64,000 nt of DNA. It comes from Acetobacterium paludosum (GTDB lineage Bacteria; Bacillota; Clostridia; Eubacteriales; Eubacteriaceae). The first letter of the stretch is position 1; every line of letters starts with the position of its first letter. A program made the position numbers and the translations under genes. Shown piece by piece: positions 26,828 to 36,063 of the stretch. A model generated the notes under the pieces. The model made no database searches. It was not told the origin of the DNA and saw only the letters and a list, made by a program, of their open reading frames with translations. The DNA lies in NCBI RefSeq assembly GCF_008086595.1, contig NZ_RXYA01000004.1, positions 186,001 through 250,000 of the forward strand, in the 5' to 3' direction.

Positions 26828-26872
26828 CTAAACCAAAGAGACACACGCCAAGCGTGTGTCTCTTTGGTTTAG
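26828..26872 (+). terminator. 21-bp perfect hairpin after the oxidoreductase gene
   Basis: CTAAACCAAAGAGACACACGC, three bases, and its exact complement. The stem is unusually long and perfect, 30 bases after the stop, and lacks a T run on either strand. It probably ends or protects the transcript. Confidence 0.65.
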
Positions 26873-26958
26873 TATGCAAATCACCAAATTATCTTTTGCC
26901 GCATTTATTTCGAGTAAAGCAGCTAGTATAGAATAACGGTCTATCATTTCATGTGGTT

Positions 26959-27789
26959 TTAACAATTTCCCACGTAAACATACTCCAGGGATTCCCGGGC
27001 TTTTTCCGCAAGTCGATAAACTTCAGCAACCTCAGTCGCATCACGATCAAGCATTTTATAATTCGGAAAAAACCGTGTTATATGCAGGGGAATATCCTTG
27101 CTCACTGAGGCCAGCCATTTTGATAAGGCGCGAATTTCCTCAACGCTGTCGTTTTCTCCGGGAACGATCAGGGTGGTTACTTCCACATGGCTGTATTCTG
27201 TGGCTATTTGAATGGTCCGTTTCACGGTCTCCAGATCGCCCTTTAATTTGTCATAGAACTGCTGGGTGAAGCCCTTTAAATCGATGTTCAGCGCATCGAT
27301 ATCCGGCAATAATTCCCGCATCGGTTCTTCACAAAAGCATCCGTTCGTTACCACCACATTCTTGAGTCCATTTTTTCTTGCCTCTTTTGCACAATCCCTG
27401 ACAAACTCATAGCCCACCAAGGGTTCATTATAGGTATACGCGACGCCAATATTGCCCTGATCTCTAAGTGACAACGCCTCCTCTATCAAGCTTTCCGGGC
27501 TCATCTTCCGAGCGTAAGCCTCTTCAAATCCAGCCTGTGAAATTTCATAGTTTTGACAGAAGGAACAACGCAGATTGCATCCAAAGCTGCCAACCGACAA
27601 AATTTTGCTGCCGGGGAAAAAACGACGCAGCGGTTTTTTTTCGATCGGATCCAACGCCATTGAGGTAATCAACCCATAATTCAAAGCAGTAATCGTGCCT
27701 GATTGATTAATTCGAGCCCGACAAAAACCAATACCATCTTCATTTAATTTGCAGTGATGTGGACATAACAGGCATTCTACCTTATCCAT
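26959..27789 (-). CDS. stand-alone radical SAM enzyme (AmmeMemoRadiSam AmrS / pyruvate-formate-lyase-activase-like)
   Basis: About 276 residues. The radical SAM cluster motif CNLRCSFC is at 71-78 and a cysteine-rich N-terminal segment (C6, C9, C13, C23) resembles the AmrS family in COG1180. The length fits AmrS; glycyl-radical-enzyme activases usually have an extra ferredoxin-like domain, absent here. No AmmeMemoRadiSam partner gene (dioxygenase or AMMECR1-like) is adjacent. I use the ATG at 27789, eight bases from GGTGG; an in-frame GTG at 27801 is an alternative. Substrate unknown. Confidence 0.82.
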   Translation of the reverse strand: MDKVECLLCPHHCKLNEDGIGFCRARINQSGTITALNYGLITSMALDPIEKKPLRRFFPGSKILSVGSFGCNLRCSFCQNYEISQAGFEEAYARKMSPESLIEEALSLRDQGNIGVAYTYNEPLVGYEFVRDCAKEARKNGLKNVVVTNGCFCEEPMRELLPDIDALNIDLKGFTQQFYDKLKGDLETVKRTIQIATEYSHVEVTTLIVPGENDSVEEIRALSKWLASVSKDIPLHITRFFPNYKMLDRDATEVAEVYRLAEKARESLEYVYVGNC

Positions 27790-27859
27790 ATTCTTTACCA
27801 CCCTTCAATGATTTTTTCTATTTTTCCAATGACTTCCCGTAATACTTACAGCAATTAAA

Positions 27860-27893
27860 AAAAGGAAGCCGACCCAGCTGTCTGCTTCCTTTT
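27860..27893 (-). terminator. terminator of the nad operon
   Basis: On the minus strand AAAAGGAAGC, a 14-base loop, GCTTCCTTTT and further T residues, about 40 bases after the niaR stop. Confidence 0.88.
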
Positions 27894-27931
27894 CAATGTC
27901 TTTATTACTATACCCAATTTTTATCTACGAC

Positions 27932-28447
27932 TCACTCGGTCTCCACTAAAAAGTTCTTTTCTTTTAGTTTCGCTCCAATAAATTCAAGTATTTCATCTGA
28001 TGCGGCTTCTACCGTGTGATAATGGTAGCGATCGGTCAGCTTCATCAGAGGATTTGTTTTTCTTTCATCCAAACCTGCCACAAAAGCATCGACATCCTCA
28101 CGTGATGCCAAAGAGAGATCCGCCTGGATTTTTCCATAAACTTTATGCATCACAAAAACGTCCTTCACCAACCCGCCAGCTTCAACAATGGTGTACAACT
28201 CATCAGCAATTTCTTCATTGGTGTGACAGACCTTAAATACTTTTTGTTTGGCAGGGGGCTCCACTAAAATATAGCCTTTATTGGTTGAAATAATATTATA
28301 GTTTGATGCCTTCAGAAGTGCAATATCCTGAACAATGCTCTGTCGACTGACATGATATATTTCTGACAAAGCGGTTCCGGAAACAGGAGCTTCAGATGCT
28401 CTCAGTTTTTTAATAATATCCTGCTGTCTTATTTCTTTTTTCATCAT
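27932..28447 (-). CDS. niaR: nicotinate-responsive repressor NiaR (3H domain)
   Basis: A 171-residue repressor of NAD synthesis. Residues 1-60 are a winged helix-turn-helix (VSGTALSEIYHVSRQSIVQDIALLKAS); residues 70-170 form the 3H domain, with conserved histidines in CHTNEE, MHKVYGKI and DRYHYHTVEA, which bind metal and nicotinate. It is the last gene of nadA-nadB-nadC-niaR, so the operon likely encodes its own repressor. A palindrome over the nadA promoter is the candidate operator. 55 bases separate it from nadC. Confidence 0.92.
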   Translation of the reverse strand: MMKKEIRQQDIIKKLRASEAPVSGTALSEIYHVSRQSIVQDIALLKASNYNIISTNKGYILVEPPAKQKVFKVCHTNEEIADELYTIVEAGGLVKDVFVMHKVYGKIQADLSLASREDVDAFVAGLDERKTNPLMKLTDRYHYHTVEAASDEILEFIGAKLKEKNFLVETE

Positions 28448-28503
28448 TCACACTCCCTTCTTTTATTTAGTATTTTATCACATATCGGACTGAAGACAAC
28501 CTT

Positions 28504-29361
28504 TTATAATATTTGAAGGTTTTTCATCGATAAGTCAAGAATTGGTGCGGAATGCGTCAATGCTCCACAGGATACAAAATCAACGCCGATTTTGGCTATT
28601 TCTTGCAATCGTTCTGCGGTCATATTTCCTGAGCATTCTGTTACCGCTCTGCCGTCGATGATCGCAACCGCCTTTTTCATTGTGGCCGTATCCATATTAT
28701 CAAGCATAATAATATCCGCTTTTGCCTCAAGTGCTTCTGCCAGCATTTCCAGATTTTCTACTTCTACTTCAATCTTGCGGACAAATGGCGCATATTCTTT
28801 TGCCGCCGCAATGGCTTCTTTTATCCCTCCGGCGGCGTTGATATGGTTATCTTTAATCAGGATTCCGTCGGAAAGATTATAACGATGATTATAGCCGCCA
28901 CCGACTTTCACGGCATACTTTTCAAATATTCTCATATTTGGAGTGGTTTTTCGGGTATCCAGCAGTTTGGTCTTTTTACCCACCAGCTGTTTTGCCGCCT
29001 TTTGTGTATACGTTGCGATACCGCTCATTCGCTGCAGATAATTAAGGGCTGTACGTTCTCCTGTAAGAAGAGTTCTTGTATCTGCTGATATAACCCCGAT
29101 CCGATCATTTGCTTTTACCATCTCGCCATCTTCAAAATTTCGTTTCATTTCGGCGGTATCATCCAAAAGTTCAAATACCCGCTGAAAAACATTGAGTCCG
29201 GCAATCATGCCATTTTCTTTGCAGATGAGTTCCACTTGTCCTCGGGATCCTTCAGGGATGATAGCATTTGTCGTGATATCCTCGCTGGTGATATCCTCTC
29301 TAAGTGCCAATAATATCAGCTTGTCCATGTTAAGCTTTTGTGTGATTGAATAATTCAACAA
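28504..29361 (-). CDS. nadC: nicotinate-nucleotide pyrophosphorylase (quinolinate phosphoribosyltransferase)
   Basis: A 285-residue enzyme that turns quinolinate and PRPP into nicotinate mononucleotide, CO2 and pyrophosphate. Motifs include LREDITSEDITT, LNYLQRMSGIAT, LLDTRKTTPNMR, GGGYNHRYNLSDGILIKDNH, VEVE and IIMLDN, all characteristic. A TTG start at 29361 (or 29358) follows AAAGGAG; an ATG at 29328 is the alternative without a site. The TTG start makes the gene overlap the end of nadB by 32 bases. Confidence 0.94.
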   Translation of the reverse strand: MLNYSITQKLNMDKLILLALREDITSEDITTNAIIPEGSRGQVELICKENGMIAGLNVFQRVFELLDDTAEMKRNFEDGEMVKANDRIGVISADTRTLLTGERTALNYLQRMSGIATYTQKAAKQLVGKKTKLLDTRKTTPNMRIFEKYAVKVGGGYNHRYNLSDGILIKDNHINAAGGIKEAIAAAKEYAPFVRKIEVEVENLEMLAEALEAKADIIMLDNMDTATMKKAVAIIDGRAVTECSGNMTAERLQEIAKIGVDFVSCGALTHSAPILDLSMKNLQIL

Positions 29362-30649
29362 CTTTGCTCCTTTCGATTTCAGCCAAGATGCTTTCTTTAT
29401 AATCTTTTTTTAATTGTTCCAGATCTTTAAACTCATTGGTATTGACATAAGGCTTATTTTGTTTGCCGGTTTCGTAATTTTGGCTAATATGCGTCGCTGC
29501 ACGTTTGGCAAACACGAGACTTTCCAAAAGTGAATTGCTGGCCAGTCGATTGGCGCCATGAACCCGATTGCAGCTGATTTCTCCAATCGCATATAAATGT
29601 TTCATGGATGTTTTACTGTCCAAATCGACCTTAATTCCACCCATAAAGTAATGCTGCGCTGGCGTCACGGGTATGCACTCTTTGGTGACATCATATCCTT
29701 CTTCCAGACAATGTTGGTATATATTGGGGAATCTGGTTTTAATGTTCTCGCTTCCCATCGCTTTCATCGAAAGCCAGACAAAATCACTCTCATCCTTTTC
29801 CATTTGCTCCCGAATCGCCATAGTAAGCAAATCCCTGGGCAGCAGTTCATCCACAAAGCGCTCCATTCTTCGGTTATATAAAACGGCCCCTTCCCCGCGG
29901 ACGGATTCCGATATTAAAAAACGTCGGCCGGGCTTTTGAGAGTACAGGGTGGTGGGGTGAATCTGAATATAGGAGATGTTTTCCAGCTCGATCTTTCGCT
30001 TTAAAGCAATTGCCAGGGCATCCCCGGTTAAATGTCTAAAATTGGTGGAACTGTCAAACAATCCGCCTAATCCTCCGGAAGCTAAAATGACATAATCCGA
30101 TTCAAACAGGTTAATATATCCCTTTCTATCGCATGCCACAACACCGGAGCACATATTATCTTCACAGATTAAATCCACCATGGTCATTTCTTCAAGGATG
30201 GTGATGTTTTTTCTTTTTTTAATCTGAGCCAGCAGTTTGCCGGTAATTTCTTTACCTGTCATATCTTCATGATAAAGAATCCTGGCCTTTGAATGGGCGC
30301 CTTCTTTCGTGAAGGCAAATTCACCATTTTTCTTTTCAAATTCGACTCCCAGCGCTATCAAATCTTCAATAATTTCTGGCGAAGTCCGTATCATGACATC
30401 CACGGAAGCTTTATCATTTTCGTAATGGCCCGCCTTTAAAGTATCTTCAAAAAAACTACTGTAATCAGCTTCTCCTTTTAACACACAAATACCGCCTTGG
30501 GCCAGATAAGAATCACTGGCATCCACTGTTGTTTTTGTTATCATTAAAATCTGTTTGTTCGCCGGCATATTAAGTGCATAGAAGAGACCCGATGCTCCCG
30601 TTCCAACAACAATGATATCGATTCTTTTATTCATTTCGCTCATCATCAT
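29330..30649 (-). CDS. nadB: L-aspartate oxidase
   Basis: A 439-residue flavoprotein that oxidises L-aspartate to iminoaspartate, in anaerobes with fumarate as acceptor. The FAD motif VVGTGASGLFYAL is near residues 15-27; SYLAQGG near 46, HPTTLY near 230, RGEGAVLYN near 248 and VHGANRLASNSLLE near 360 are diagnostic. It is shorter than the 530-residue enterobacterial form because the C-terminal helical domain is reduced. Its ATG overlaps the nadA stop (ATGA). Internal ATG codons at 30646, 30643 and 30634 are alternatives. Confidence 0.94.
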   Translation of the reverse strand: MMMSEMNKRIDIIVVGTGASGLFYALNMPANKQILMITKTTVDASDSYLAQGGICVLKGEADYSSFFEDTLKAGHYENDKASVDVMIRTSPEIIEDLIALGVEFEKKNGEFAFTKEGAHSKARILYHEDMTGKEITGKLLAQIKKRKNITILEEMTMVDLICEDNMCSGVVACDRKGYINLFESDYVILASGGLGGLFDSSTNFRHLTGDALAIALKRKIELENISYIQIHPTTLYSQKPGRRFLISESVRGEGAVLYNRRMERFVDELLPRDLLTMAIREQMEKDESDFVWLSMKAMGSENIKTRFPNIYQHCLEEGYDVTKECIPVTPAQHYFMGGIKVDLDSKTSMKHLYAIGEISCNRVHGANRLASNSLLESLVFAKRAATHISQNYETGKQNKPYVNTNEFKDLEQLKKDYKESILAEIERSKVVELFNHTKA

Positions 30650-31554
30650 TTTGACAGCTCCAGCATTTTTTCCAGTGATAATACCGCCTTAATTCTTGTT
30701 TCTTCATCTATTTCCACTTGGTTAATCATCCTGTCCAAAGCAAAAGCCACCTTTTCCAGGGTGATTTTTTTCATATTGGGACAGACCTGGGCAGAATTAA
30801 CGGTGTAAAATTTTTTAGTTGGGTTCTTTTTCTTTAATTGATACAAAATACCAATCTCAGTGCCAATAATAAATTCCTCCGCATCGCTGTCTGTGGCATA
30901 ATCGATAATACCAGAAGTGCTCCCCACATAATCGGCGGAAGCAATGACACCCATGGTACATTCGGGATGCACCAATACTTTTGCCTTAGGATGCGCTGCC
31001 TTAGCCTCTTCAACCTCATCAATCATTATTTCGTCATGGACATGACAAAATCCGTCATTGAAGATAAAATTCTTTTCCGGGATCATGCTTGCCACATATC
31101 TTCCCAAGTTTTCATCCGGAACAAAGTAAATATTTTTTTGCGGCAATGCCTTTATAATCTTTAACGCGTTCGATGAAGTAACACAGACATCCACATATTT
31201 TTTTATTTCAGCGGTTGAATTGATATAGCAGACAACTGCTAGATCATACTGTTTTTCTCTGACATCCTTAATTTTTTCAATGGATGCCATATGAGCCATG
31301 GGACAATCAGCTCCTGCTTCCGGCATGATGACCGTTTTACCCGGATTCAGGATTTTTGCGCTTTCTCCCATAAAAGTTACACCACAAAAAGCAATGACTT
31401 TCTGGGGCACTTCAACGGCAACTTTACTAAGGTAATAGGAATCGCCCACATAATCAGCAATTGCCTGAATGTCGTCATTCACATAATAATGCGCTAAAAT
31501 GACGGCATCTTTTTCATTCTTCAGTCTTTCAATTTTTGATAGAACACTTTCCAA
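30646..31554 (-). CDS. nadA: quinolinate synthase
   Basis: About 302 residues; condenses iminoaspartate with dihydroxyacetone phosphate using a 4Fe-4S cluster. The three cluster cysteines are in AFCGVTFMGESAKIL, HPECTMG and NSAQVCPNMKK. I choose a TTG at 31554 because AGGAGG lies nine bases upstream; the longer frame from 31626 would run through the promoter and operator. First gene of nadA-nadB-nadC-niaR. Confidence 0.93.
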   Translation of the reverse strand: MESVLSKIERLKNEKDAVILAHYYVNDDIQAIADYVGDSYYLSKVAVEVPQKVIAFCGVTFMGESAKILNPGKTVIMPEAGADCPMAHMASIEKIKDVREKQYDLAVVCYINSTAEIKKYVDVCVTSSNALKIIKALPQKNIYFVPDENLGRYVASMIPEKNFIFNDGFCHVHDEIMIDEVEEAKAAHPKAKVLVHPECTMGVIASADYVGSTSGIIDYATDSDAEEFIIGTEIGILYQLKKKNPTKKFYTVNSAQVCPNMKKITLEKVAFALDRMINQVEIDEETRIKAVLSLEKMLELSK

Positions 31555-31597
31555 TTTTTTCTGCCTCCTGCTTCTAATCAAGGAATTCTTTCTTAGC

Positions 31598-31626
31598 AGT
31601 ATAGCACTTAACTTTACACTTGACAA
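31598..31626 (-). promoter_or_regulatory. promoter of nadABC-niaR
   Basis: Minus strand TTGTCA (31621-31626), 17-base spacer, TATACT (31598-31603). The spacer and -35 are covered by the palindrome at 31609-31642. Confidence 0.82.
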
Positions 31627-31642
31627 GTTAGCTGTAAAGTTA
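31609..31642. promoter_or_regulatory. probable NiaR operator
   Basis: Perfect inverted repeat TAACTTTACA-N14-TGTAAAGTTA with 10-bp arms, covering the spacer and -35 of the nadA promoter. NiaR is encoded in the same operon. Occupation would block RNA polymerase, consistent with a nicotinate-dependent repressor. Confidence 0.75.
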
Positions 31643-31699
31643 TTTATTTAACAATTATGCATCACCCTTTTCCAAACTTTACCCAACCGCCAAATGACC

Positions 31700-33196
31700 C
31701 TACCGATATTTTTCCATTTTTATATTTCCCTGCAGGGTCAGCCAGCCGATCATGATGCCGGCTTCATAGTGCAACTGTTTTTCAGCACTTTCTGCCAATA
31801 ATTGTTCCAATAATTCTTTGTTCATATATACATCGTGAAAATATCCCAAATCATCCTGAATATTTTCAAATTCAGCAATTAATTCTTTGCTTTTCTTGGC
31901 TAAAATCGGTGACAGCAGTTCCATTATGTATCGCAGTTTTTTGCTTCTAATCCGGACTTTATGGATGTTCTCTTTGTTTTTCACATCCATTTTTTTCATG
32001 CCTTTGTTAACCTTTTTGAGCCACCGCTTCAGTTCCTCGTCGATGTATTTTTCAATCGATAAATCTAACCAGGCAGAGTCCGACCAAGGTTCATCCAAAA
32101 GCCAGATCCAAAAATCCAAAACCGTCAAGGTTAAATAATTATGCTGCAAATAAGCGGATAATGTTATTAATGCCTCTTTACGTTTACCAATGAGTCTGTT
32201 TTTTAAAAAAGCCAGCTCATCAACGGGAATAATGCTGGTATTTTCAATTTTCTCTATTTCTTCCAAGATAACATCCAATTGTCTTAATTCAGAAAATTCC
32301 AGCCCGGTTTTTCTTAACTTTTCTTGTTCTTCACCATATTTTTCATCTTCAAAAAGCGGCTTAAAGAATGCCAGGATGGCTCTTGATTTCCTTATCTTAA
32401 CTCTAATTTGATGGGTGCTTTCCGGATCTTCTAAATGTGTTGAAAAATAGGTATAGGCATTTGAAATCTCATTAATACAGAATTCCAAAATTCTCTGTGC
32501 CACATCTGAAGTACAATCTTTTTGTTTTATTTTCAATTGTGCTTTTGGATGCCCCTCTTCCAAATCAATTCCCAACAGCTCCAATCCCCGCTCATATTTG
32601 CTTTTTCGATCAATCTTTAAGCTATACTTTTTAATGATTACTGCCGCCAATTTCAATAAATCGATGATGTTTCCATTTTTTAGTTTAAATTGCAATTGAA
32701 AAATCGGCTTTTTTAAATCATCGATCCATATTTCTCCCTGATCACCATCAATTTCAATCCATGTTTCATTATCCTTTAGCAAATTTATTTTTTTTCGGGT
32801 AAATGAGCTTTGAAAGATAATCGCTAATTCATTACCGCCGGCAACTTTTTCCAGTACTTTTTTAATGGCATCCTCTTTTAAAAAAGCATTGTTGGGAGCC
32901 GATTTTTCAATTCTGACACGCCACTCTTTTTTTTCCTGAATGAAATTGATTTGCTTCTTTAAATTGCGCTGATTTAGGATCGCAAGGCTGCCGTTCTCTT
33001 CTTTACGAATAGAATATTCAAACCCGGCTAAAAATAAATCTTTATTGGCATTGTCGTAATAGGTATCTTTGATTATTTTTTGATTAACCGCTGTTGATTC
33101 AAAACTTTCGATATGAAGAAATTCCGCCATTATTTGTTCAAATACCGCTGTATCTTCAATTTTTATTCTTAACACTTTTTCGATATTATCTTCCAT
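31700..33196 (-). CDS. CYTH-CHAD domain protein
   Basis: About 498 residues. The N-terminal CYTH domain (about 1-205) is a triphosphate tunnel fold (EKVLRIKIED, then WRVRIEKSA and SKYERGLELLG); the ExExK motif is degenerate as IKIED. The C-terminal CHAD domain (about 215-490) is helical with conserved histidines, such as STHQIRVKIRKSRAILAFF near 273 and NIHKVRIRSKKLRYIMELL, and binds polyphosphate in studied members. The ATG at 33196 follows GGGAG. An upstream in-frame codon at 33229 lacks a site. Possible role: polyphosphate binding or triphosphate hydrolysis. Confidence 0.88.
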   Translation of the reverse strand: MEDNIEKVLRIKIEDTAVFEQIMAEFLHIESFESTAVNQKIIKDTYYDNANKDLFLAGFEYSIRKEENGSLAILNQRNLKKQINFIQEKKEWRVRIEKSAPNNAFLKEDAIKKVLEKVAGGNELAIIFQSSFTRKKINLLKDNETWIEIDGDQGEIWIDDLKKPIFQLQFKLKNGNIIDLLKLAAVIIKKYSLKIDRKSKYERGLELLGIDLEEGHPKAQLKIKQKDCTSDVAQRILEFCINEISNAYTYFSTHLEDPESTHQIRVKIRKSRAILAFFKPLFEDEKYGEEQEKLRKTGLEFSELRQLDVILEEIEKIENTSIIPVDELAFLKNRLIGKRKEALITLSAYLQHNYLTLTVLDFWIWLLDEPWSDSAWLDLSIEKYIDEELKRWLKKVNKGMKKMDVKNKENIHKVRIRSKKLRYIMELLSPILAKKSKELIAEFENIQDDLGYFHDVYMNKELLEQLLAESAEKQLHYEAGIMIGWLTLQGNIKMEKYR

Positions 33197-33349
33197 TTTC
33201 TCTTTCTCCCACCTTTGCATTTTTATCATTATCGCTCAAAACAAATTTCTAAAATTGTGTTATTTTTGTTACATACCCGCGAATGAATTTTTCATCGATA
33301 TTTTTTGTGTTTATTTTATATTTTTATCCTTCTTGATCTATCATCCAAA

Positions 33350-33400
33350 AATGGACTGTTGCCAAGCTCAAATTGAATAATGAGTTGGCAACAGTCCATT
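33350..33400 (-). terminator. terminator of the mod operon
   Basis: On the minus strand AATGGACTGTTGCCAA, a 19-base loop, TTGGCAACAGTCCATT, then TTT. It starts 15 bases after the modC stop. Confidence 0.9.
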
Positions 33401-33414
33401 TATTTGGGTTTTAT

Positions 33415-34482
33415 TTATTTTTTCATAAAAAATAAATGATTGGGATTCAGATAAACGCAAATCGGTTCTGAAGGATCTTTAATTTCATTTCGTTCTTCCC
33501 TGCTCATTTCACATTGAAAATGAAAGTCATCCAGTTTCTGCGGTCTTGAACCAAATTTCAGATATAACGATGTCCGAAATGGTCCATCAGTTTCATCTGC
33601 TATCCATACTTTAAAACAATTTTCTTTGGCGCAGTCAGCAACGACTTTAATGTGATTGGCTCTTATTCCAAGATAGCCTTCTTCCGGCTCAATTTTCATG
33701 TTTAATCTGAGTTTGATACCCCATTCTGGAACTTCAACCACATTTTCTGATAATCTGATTGATTTCGCGATATTCTTGCACCCCGTGATCTTTGCTGTTT
33801 CCCGGGAAAACGGTCTTTGAAACAACTCATTTTTCTCTCCGAATGCTTCAACTTTTCCAGCGTTAAAAACCGCGATGTTCTCACACAACTGATAGGCTTC
33901 ATCCCTGTTATGGGTAACAAAGAGGGTCATTCCCTGGAAATCTTTTAAAGATTCCGCCATTTCTCTCATCATATGATTTCTAAGGTGTACGTCCAAGGCT
34001 GAAAATGGCTCATCTAACAATAAAATATCAGGTTTAACCGCTACGGCCCGGGCAAGCGCGACACGTTGCTGCTGGCCACCTGAAATTTGGGTGGGATAGC
34101 GTTTTTCGAGGCCATCCAAATTATATTTTTCCATTAGTTCAGCCACTTTATATTTTTTATCCTCTTTTGATAACTCATCCAATCCAAAGGCAATATTTTC
34201 GCTTACGGTCATATTTGGAAAAAGAGCATAATTCTGGAATAAAAACCCAATCTTTCGATCCCTAATGGGCAGATTTATTTTTTTTTCGGCATCAAAATAT
34301 ATTTTCCCGTTAACAATAATTTGACCTTCATCTGGTTTTACCAACCCGGCAATACAACGCAATAGCATGCTCTTTCCAGAGCCGGAAGCACCTAAGATAC
34401 CAATAACATCTCTCTTTGAGTCAAGTTTTACATCAAGTTCAAACTCATAAAGTTTCTTTTTTATATCAACGAAGAAATCCAT
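33415..34482 (-). CDS. modC: molybdate ABC importer ATP-binding protein
   Basis: A 355-residue ATPase. Walker A GASGSGKS is at residues 30-37, the Q-loop is FQNYALFP, the signature ISGGQQQR, Walker [13 protein letters not shown] and the H-loop THNRDEA. A C-terminal TOBE-like regulatory domain occupies about 260-350. It is four bases after modB. It energises molybdate or tungstate import together with ModB and ModA. Confidence 0.93.
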   Translation of the reverse strand: MDFFVDIKKKLYEFELDVKLDSKRDVIGILGASGSGKSMLLRCIAGLVKPDEGQIIVNGKIYFDAEKKINLPIRDRKIGFLFQNYALFPNMTVSENIAFGLDELSKEDKKYKVAELMEKYNLDGLEKRYPTQISGGQQQRVALARAVAVKPDILLLDEPFSALDVHLRNHMMREMAESLKDFQGMTLFVTHNRDEAYQLCENIAVFNAGKVEAFGEKNELFQRPFSRETAKITGCKNIAKSIRLSENVVEVPEWGIKLRLNMKIEPEEGYLGIRANHIKVVADCAKENCFKVWIADETDGPFRTSLYLKFGSRPQKLDDFHFQCEMSREERNEIKDPSEPICVYLNPNHLFFMKK

Positions 34483-34486
34483 TTAA

Positions 34487-35170
34487 TCACCCTCCGACAC
34501 CGTACCGCCCTTTCTTTTTATAACTATTCCAATAGTTATTAATCACCAGAACGGTTAATGAAATTGCAAAAATAATTGCTACCCAGATCATGGCAACGTC
34601 CATTTGGCCACCCTGAGTAGCGAAATAGATTGCAATTGGAATTGTTTCTGTTTTCCCGGGGATACTTCCTGCAACCATTAGTGTCGCCCCAAACTCTCCT
34701 AAACATCGGGCAAATGATAATGCCGTAGCGGCGGCGATTCCTGGCCTGGCCAAAGGAACCACCACCTGCCAAAAAACTTTCCATTCGGAAGCGCCCAATG
34801 TTCTGGCCGCACTTATTATATTCGTATCAATCTGTTCAAAAGCCCCCATTGTTGTTTTATACATCAGGGGAAAAGCCACGACAATCGCGGCAATCACCGC
34901 TGCATACCATGAAAAAATGATATTAACTCCAAAGAGACTTGAAAATTGACCTATGGGTCCTCTTTTTCCAATCAATAAGAGAATTCCAAAGCCTGCTACC
35001 GTTGGCGGCAGAACAAGCGGTAGGGTAAGGATACTATCAATGACGCCCTTCCATTTTCCGTTATAATTTGACATCGGCCAGGCAATCGCCAGTCCCAGAA
35101 AAAAAATGATAATCGTCGCTATTACCGTGACTTTTATTGAAATCCATGCTGGTGAAAAATCAAAACTGAT
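34487..35170 (-). CDS. modB: molybdate ABC importer permease, apparently with a non-AUG start
   Basis: A permease of the CysTW/ModB family with DSILTLPLVLPPTVAGFGILL, the EAA-type loop IISAARTLGASEWKVFWQVVVPLARPGIAAA and about five membrane segments. The first ATG (35074) would give 195 residues and remove most of the first membrane helix. The same open frame continues upstream to a stop at 35188-35190 and encodes a helix FSPAWISIKVTVIATIIIFF, matching the normal ModB start and length (about 227). In that part there is no ATG, GTG or TTG. GGGAGGG lies six bases before an ATC at 35170, with an ATT at 35176 as an alternative. A start at ATC or ATT, or a sequence error, must be involved. Confidence 0.88.
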   Translation of the reverse strand: MSFDFSPAWISIKVTVIATIIIFFLGLAIAWPMSNYNGKWKGVIDSILTLPLVLPPTVAGFGILLLIGKRGPIGQFSSLFGVNIIFSWYAAVIAAIVVAFPLMYKTTMGAFEQIDTNIISAARTLGASEWKVFWQVVVPLARPGIAAATALSFARCLGEFGATLMVAGSIPGKTETIPIAIYFATQGGQMDVAMIWVAIIFAISLTVLVINNYWNSYKKKGRYGVGG

Positions 35171-35192
35171 AGTAATCCCTCCCTTCTGTTAT

Positions 35193-35990
35193 TTATAGAG
35201 TCGTAAATCCATATTTCACAAATACTTGTTTTGCTGCATCACTGCTTAAATAATCGACAAAAGATTTTGCTGCATCTGCATTTTTGCTTGCCTTTATAAC
35301 CGCTGCGGGGTAAACAATGGCTTTATGAGAAGCTGCTGCTGCTGTTGCAATTACTTTTACTCCCGTCGATGCTTTTGCATCTGTTGAATAGACCACGCCG
35401 GCATCGACATTTCCTGTTTGAACCCAATTCAAAACTTCTTTAACATCTTTTCCGTAAACAATTTTATCCGATATTTGATCCATTACATTATAATACGTAA
35501 AGGCATCAACGGCATATTGTCCGGCTGGCACGGTTGTTGGTTCGCCAAGACCGATTGATGTGATAGAAGGATCAGTAACTTGAGCAAAATCAGTAATCGT
35601 TGTTGTTGAATCTTTCGGTACAACCAGAACTAATTCATTGCCGAGTAAATTTTTAATCGTGGTTTCATCTAATAAACCGGCATCTTTAACCGTGGTCATA
35701 TCTTTTATTGCAGCTGACATGAATACATCAACATCAGCACCCTGAACGATTTGTGTGGCAAGTGTACCTGATCCGCCAAAATTAACAGCTAACGTTACAT
35801 TTGGTTGTTCTTTCTGGTACAATGTCTGAATTTCTCCCATTGCATCAGTTAAACTTGCTGCAGCTGAGATCGTCAACGTAACCGGGGCTGCACTGGTTGT
35901 TGTCGACTTCGTTGCCGTTTGACAACCGGTCATAGCAAAAACAATCGACAGTAACGCTACAAGTAAAAATCCTTTTTTTAACATTTTCAT
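35193..35990 (-). CDS. modA: molybdate-binding lipoprotein
   Basis: A 265-residue ABC solute-binding lipoprotein for molybdate or tungstate. The signal peptide ends in MTGC (Cys23). The mature part has the family features LTISAAASLTDAMGEIQTLYQ, FGGSGTLATQI and ADVDVFMSAA. First gene of modABC; GGAG seven bases before the ATG. Promoter with GTTTT array directly upstream. Confidence 0.94.
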   Translation of the reverse strand: MKMLKKGFLLVALLSIVFAMTGCQTATKSTTTSAAPVTLTISAAASLTDAMGEIQTLYQKEQPNVTLAVNFGGSGTLATQIVQGADVDVFMSAAIKDMTTVKDAGLLDETTIKNLLGNELVLVVPKDSTTTITDFAQVTDPSITSIGLGEPTTVPAGQYAVDAFTYYNVMDQISDKIVYGKDVKEVLNWVQTGNVDAGVVYSTDAKASTGVKVIATAAAASHKAIVYPAAVIKASKNADAAKSFVDYLSSDAAKQVFVKYGFTTL

Positions 35991-36000
35991 TTCTTTTCTC

Positions 36001-36036
36001 CTTTTGTTATGTTTTATTGTGTTATAATATGTTAAG
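36001..36036 (-). promoter_or_regulatory. 5-bp-periodic operator-like array at modA
   Basis: Plus strand 5-mers: GTTAT GTTTT ATTGT GTTAT AATAT GTTAA, with a purine at 36006, 36011, 36016, 36021, 36026, 36031 and 36036. It begins at the -10 region and covers the leader. It probably binds the divergently encoded HTH-TOBE regulator. Confidence 0.55.
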
Positions 36037-36063
36037 TATATATCAATATTGTGGTTAAATCAA
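36035..36063 (-). promoter_or_regulatory. promoter of modABC
   Basis: Minus strand TTGATT (36058-36063), 17-base spacer, TATACT (36035-36040). Start near 36028, about 38 bases upstream of the modA ATG. Confidence 0.7.
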
